This document shows positions 60,577 to 64,000 of a DNA stretch of 64,000 nucleotides, one piece after another (the first letter of the stretch is position 1; each line of letters starts with the position of its first letter). Location: NCBI RefSeq assembly GCF_020882245.1, contig NC_083599.1, forward strand, positions 54,028,748-54,092,747, written 5' to 3'. Source of the stretch: Rhopalosiphum padi (Eukaryota > Arthropoda > Insecta > Hemiptera > Aphididae). The notes under the pieces were generated by a model. That model was not told the origin of the DNA, made no database searches, and saw nothing but the letters and a program-made list of their open reading frames with translations. Both the position numbers and the translations under genes were made by a program.

Positions 60577-62749
60577 GCAAGTATTAAAGTATACAATACC
60601 ATGTTGAGATGTTGTGATAGAGAGGGGTCCAAAAAGAGCCAATCCTAGGGAATGATGGACACAGTGCTAGTCTGTACATACGGCATACTAGATGCCTCCC
60701 ATCCTTATAAAAAGGTTGGCAAATAAAAAGGTTAATATACACAATATAATATTGCCTCTCGTATAAAATTAAGTAAACTGTTATAAAAGGTGTCTTTAGA
60801 TATTTAAATAAATCACCGGTTTCGACTTTCTTGCAGTCATTGAGAGTATACAATAGTGTATCAAAACAACATAATACTCAATATCTTTATGATTCTTAAC
60901 TATATGGTTAAAAACAAATATGATAATACTATATAGTAAAAACAATATTCTCATGAAAGATCTTCGGTGTTTAAAAAGAAAAGAGAAATATCTTTTAAAA
61001 ATAATATATTGTAAATCAAGCATAATATGTTATTCTTTTATAATATTATTATGTTTCTTCCTAGTAATTAATTATTAATAAAGTAATACCCGACTGTTTC
61101 GATAAAATTTTCTTATTCCCAGTTCCCACGATAAATATATTGATAATTTACTAACGATGGCTGTTCTAATTAATTACAATATAATGATCAATGACTATTA
61201 TATTCCCTCCAAAAGCCATTAGTCACTAGTTCCAGAATAAAAATAAGCCAAAAAGTCACTTTGGAGTCTGCTGTATTGTAAATAAGGTGTTACGTGTTTA
61301 TTGTCCTATAGGTTCTTCTTGTAAGTTGTAATACATAAATACATATAAAATTAAAGTATTATTATATTAAATACATAAATTAAAAAAGGAAAGTAAGTGG
61401 GTAGGTTACCAATTGGGTAGATAACTGTTAGATGTAAATTTAGGTGTCGAGTGGTCGATCTACAGGTCGAGTAAGTTATTATGGCGTATGGGTGTGTTAA
61501 ATTTCAATACATTGTAAACGAAAAACAATTCTGAGCTTCATTATTTATATGCATGAGAATATTTTAATTTTTTTGGTTTTTTTTTATCAATATATCAATT
61601 AAAAATGATTTACTGGGTAGAAAATTCAAAACAAAACTCCTCATAGGTAGTTTATTTCTTAATTAAAAAATATTGAAAATCTATAGTCACATTTTTTGAT
61701 AAGCGTGTTGAACATTTTGACAAAATTCATAGAAATCGAGAAAACTAATAAATTATTTTCTAGAAAGAGATTAATAAATTTTTTTATTTCATGCCTAAAA
61801 TTTTAAAATTCAACACAAGGTTCTTTTAATTTAATAAGTAGTTTATACTGAAACCAAATTTTCTATCTAAAACCACCCTCAAAGTTGAAAATCGAATCAT
61901 TTTATTGACTTTATTTTATCGTGTACACATACACAAAAAAAGATATCATTTAATGCTTCAGAATCTAAAATTCGAAAAATTCGAATATTTATTAATAAGT
62001 TGCGTGAAAACAGTCGGAATATTTTGAAAATTGCATAATATTTAGTAAATAAATAAGTAGTATTATAAATACAGTATTTTAACAATTTAAATTTTGTAAA
62101 TAACTATTTATTTTTTCCATTTTTTTTTATTTATTCTATTCTTTTGTAACTTACTAAAAAATTCTTATTTTTCCTCTTCGAAAGTAAAAAATGTACATAG
62201 TTAAATGTAAAACCATTAACCAATACATTTATCTCTATTCTCTTTGCTTAGAATCTAAAACATATAATTCATAAGCAATTTATTATTTAAAATTTTTAAG
62301 TTATCTTTATTGATTTATTGAATTATTTGAGTTAAGGTAAAGGTTATATAATTATAAGTAAATTTATAATTGTGATTTTTATTGCATTATTCCAGAAAAT
62401 TTTACTATTTTATTTTTGTTTCTTCTTTCTTTCTCCATAAATACGGAATTCTACTCATCTAAAAATATCACATGTTATTCCTGACCTATAAATAATATAT
62501 GAAAATAATAAATTTAATCTCGTGTTAGGTGGACACAGACACACAGTAAATATAATTTTAAAATGTTTGAAATACTCTGCATTGTTAAACGTGCCTGTAT
62601 AAACTAGTAACTTTCTTTTTAGAAATTTAGAATTAAGTTCACACATAACGTATTTAATCAATATTACGTTCAATATTAAATCGAAATATCAATCGAACAA
62701 CTCAATAACGCGTCATTCTAATTTTTAATAACATTTTTAATTTTTACAG
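60577..62749 (+). other. Intron 1 of the EGF-repeat gene, GC-AG type
   Basis: The donor is AATAG|GCAAGTATT and the acceptor is TTTTTAATTTTTACAG at 62749. The AG before GC and AAGT after it match the stringent consensus usual for GC donors. The intron (2,173 bp) is AT-rich and contains no recognisable gene; the minus-strand frames inside (60584-60853, 61897-62085, 62455-62673) lack any domain. A GC-richer pocket at 60620-60700 follows the donor. Confidence 0.75.
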
Positions 62750-62898
62750 CACATACACTTGTTATTGCATTGATGGTTATACAGGTGTCCGGTGTCAGAC
62801 CAACTGGGACGAATGTTGGTCTTCTCCTTGTCTCAATGGTGGACTTTGTCTCGATGGAATAGCTGATTACAATTGTTCGTGTCCTGAAGGCTATACTG
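62750..62898 (+). CDS. EGF-repeat protein, exon 2 (rest of EGF1 and all but the last Cys of EGF2)
   Basis: 149 nt, entering in phase 2 and leaving in phase 1. It codes TYTCYCIDGYTGVRC, completing EGF1 (C56, C58, C67), then QTNWDECWSSPCLNGGLC and DGIADYNCSCPEGYTG, giving EGF2 cysteines C74, C79, C85, C94, C96. The spacing C-x4-C-x5-C-x8-C-x-C is the standard EGF fold. N-W-D-E-C and C-L-D are partial calcium-binding signatures. The sequons N51-S-T and N93-C-S could carry N-glycans. The donor is ACTG|GTAAAT. The whole product would be an extracellular adhesion or signalling protein. Confidence 0.9.
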
Positions 62899-63403
62899 GT
62901 AAATAATAATAATAATAACATAGTCATATAATTAATATTATTTGTAGTGTGTAAATGTCGTAAGTACGTAATATTATAAATTATAATACAAAAAAATTCA
63001 GTTATACACTAATATTATATTTGGTTTCATATGACATGTATATTGTATGTATAGAGAACATAGATTTAAATTACATAGGTTGGTCGAGTATGCCGAAGAA
63101 AAATTGTTAAATTTTTATTTTAAGTGTTTTGAATTCTCTAATATCATCTGTGTATATTATTTATTTCATATTTTGAAATGAGCTATTATAGTAAGCAGTG
63201 TCATAACTCATACACTAACAACAATATGTTTATATACTTTGTGGCTGGTTCCAACTTCCAATCAATTATCTTTTTCACCGTTTGAACAGTGACTTGAGGA
63301 TAAATATAATTTCTTCTCTCTCAAGATAGGGATTAGAACTATGTCCTACATTTTTTAAGCTTTAAATATTTAAATATTATTTATTTATCTGTTTATACCT
63401 CAG
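62899..63403 (+). other. Intron 2 of the EGF-repeat gene
   Basis: A canonical GTAAAT...TTTATACCTCAG intron of 505 bp, phase 1, AT-rich, with an (AAT)n start. I see nothing else in it. Confidence 0.88.
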
Positions 63404-63517
63404 GACACGATTGTGAACTCAACGTTAACGAATGTCTGTCAAATCCGTGCCAAAATAACGGAACTTGTTTGGATTTCACCAATGGATTCACGTGTCAATG
63501 TTCTGCCGGCTACACTG
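63404..63517 (+). CDS. EGF-repeat protein, exon 3 (calcium-binding EGF3)
   Basis: 114 nt, exactly 38 codons, with phase 1 at both ends: the symmetric 1-1 exon class typical of duplicated EGF modules. It codes HDC (C105, last Cys of EGF2), then ELNVNECLSNPCQNNGTC and LDFTNGFTCQCSAGYTG (C112, C117, C123, C132, C134). N-x-N-E-C at the start and C-x-D-x4-F-x-C match the calcium-binding EGF signature with an Asp hydroxylation consensus. N120-G-T is a possible N-glycosylation site. The sixth Cys of EGF3 lies in the next exon, beyond the window. The donor is ACTG|GTCAGT. The gene is therefore 3'-truncated by the window edge; total length and presence of a membrane segment are unknown. Confidence 0.9.
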
Positions 63518-64000
63518 GTCAGTTGATATTTTAATTTATTTCACGTTTTAATTTATATAGATACAATTTTATAAGTATTGCTCTGGTTTTTATGCTTTGC
63601 AACATTTGTTGGAAATTGAAAATTACACGTAAACAGTTAATTTTCTCACAAATATTTCATATTTATATTTATTTATAGATTTGTATAATAATTATGTTGT
63701 TGTAATTTTTGGTATTGCATATTCTCTAGATATTTGTTGTGTATAGGGAGTGATTGGATGAACTCAAGAATTATAATGTGAGTGTAGTAAATTTAATGTT
63801 TTTTTTACCTGTAGTACCTACATTTATTTTGAACACTGATATAGTATAGGAATGCAACAGATATTTTTATCACATAATAATATAATATATTACCTATTCA
63901 TAACAAGTATTTTATTTTGTTGATTTAAATATTAATAAGAATTTTAATATGTTTACTGTCTATAATTATACCTACTGAATAAAATATTTATCACAGTTTA
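63518..64000 (+). other. Start of intron 3 of the EGF-repeat gene
   Basis: AT-rich sequence after the GTCAGT donor. No further EGF exon is visible before the window ends, although EGF3 is incomplete, so the next exon lies further right. Confidence 0.75.

Noticed and set aside
60303..60587. 94-codon plus-strand frame overlapping EGF exon 1
   Set aside because: GTG start and a different frame from the EGF/signal-peptide reading, which joins perfectly to exons 2 and 3.

Overview
This is an AT-rich animal nuclear window. It has long AT-rich introns and intergenic DNA, spliceosomal GT-AG splice signals, (CA)n microsatellites, many transposon footprints, and a few sharply GC/CpG-rich islets that mark promoters or first exons. 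The recurring TATAATATT, TAGGTACCT and ATTATTATT texture resembles an aphid (Hemiptera) genome. That assignment is inference from composition. There are no bacterial operons, CRISPR arrays, rRNAs or tRNAs that I can support.

Gene content is sparse. The best-supported gene is at the right edge on the + strand (60422 to beyond 64000). It is the 5' end of a secreted or cell-surface protein of tandem EGF modules in the Notch/fibropellin style: a signal peptide followed by EGF1, EGF2 and a calcium-binding-type EGF3 over three exons. Its first intron must use a GC donor for the reading frame to close.

On the minus strand, two candidate start-codon exons are visible. One is a small exon at 17894-18018 with good acceptor and donor (25 codons, ending in phase 0). 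The other is a GC-rich exon at 4287-4718 coding a low-complexity Thr/Asn/Ala protein start, also ending in phase 0 at a GTCAGG donor. They may be alternative 5' ends of one long gene that continues left of base 1. The CpG-rich block at 24.3-25.66 kb looks like a divergent promoter region. It holds a candidate minus-strand leader (donor near 24438) and a plus-strand leader with a TCAGTT initiator near 25245 and a strong GTAAGT donor at 25561. A 57-residue Lys-rich ORF with an upstream splice acceptor lies at 40095-40268 (minus).

Most of 25.7-60 kb is intron or intergenic DNA filled with decayed mobile elements. These are a hAT remnant (29333-29889), a non-LTR retrotransposon zinc-knuckle remnant (33492-33593), a pogo/Tigger-like element with perfect 23-bp ends (37248-37740), a possible PIF/Harbinger first exon (40957-41087), an inverted-repeat cluster (43470-45130), a 741-bp long-TIR element (47561-48301), a hAT MITE with an 8-bp target duplication (52302-53099), and a nested foldback inside a second Tigger-like element (55152-56003). 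Several exon-like plus-strand fragments (35534, 38462, 45292) carry stops and look like pseudogene or transposon debris.

I did not find a convincing new molecular system. The most useful leads are the GC-AG intron, the pair of phase-compatible alternative first exons, the small 57-residue ORF, the exon with one internal stop at 45292, and the nested inverted-repeat elements.
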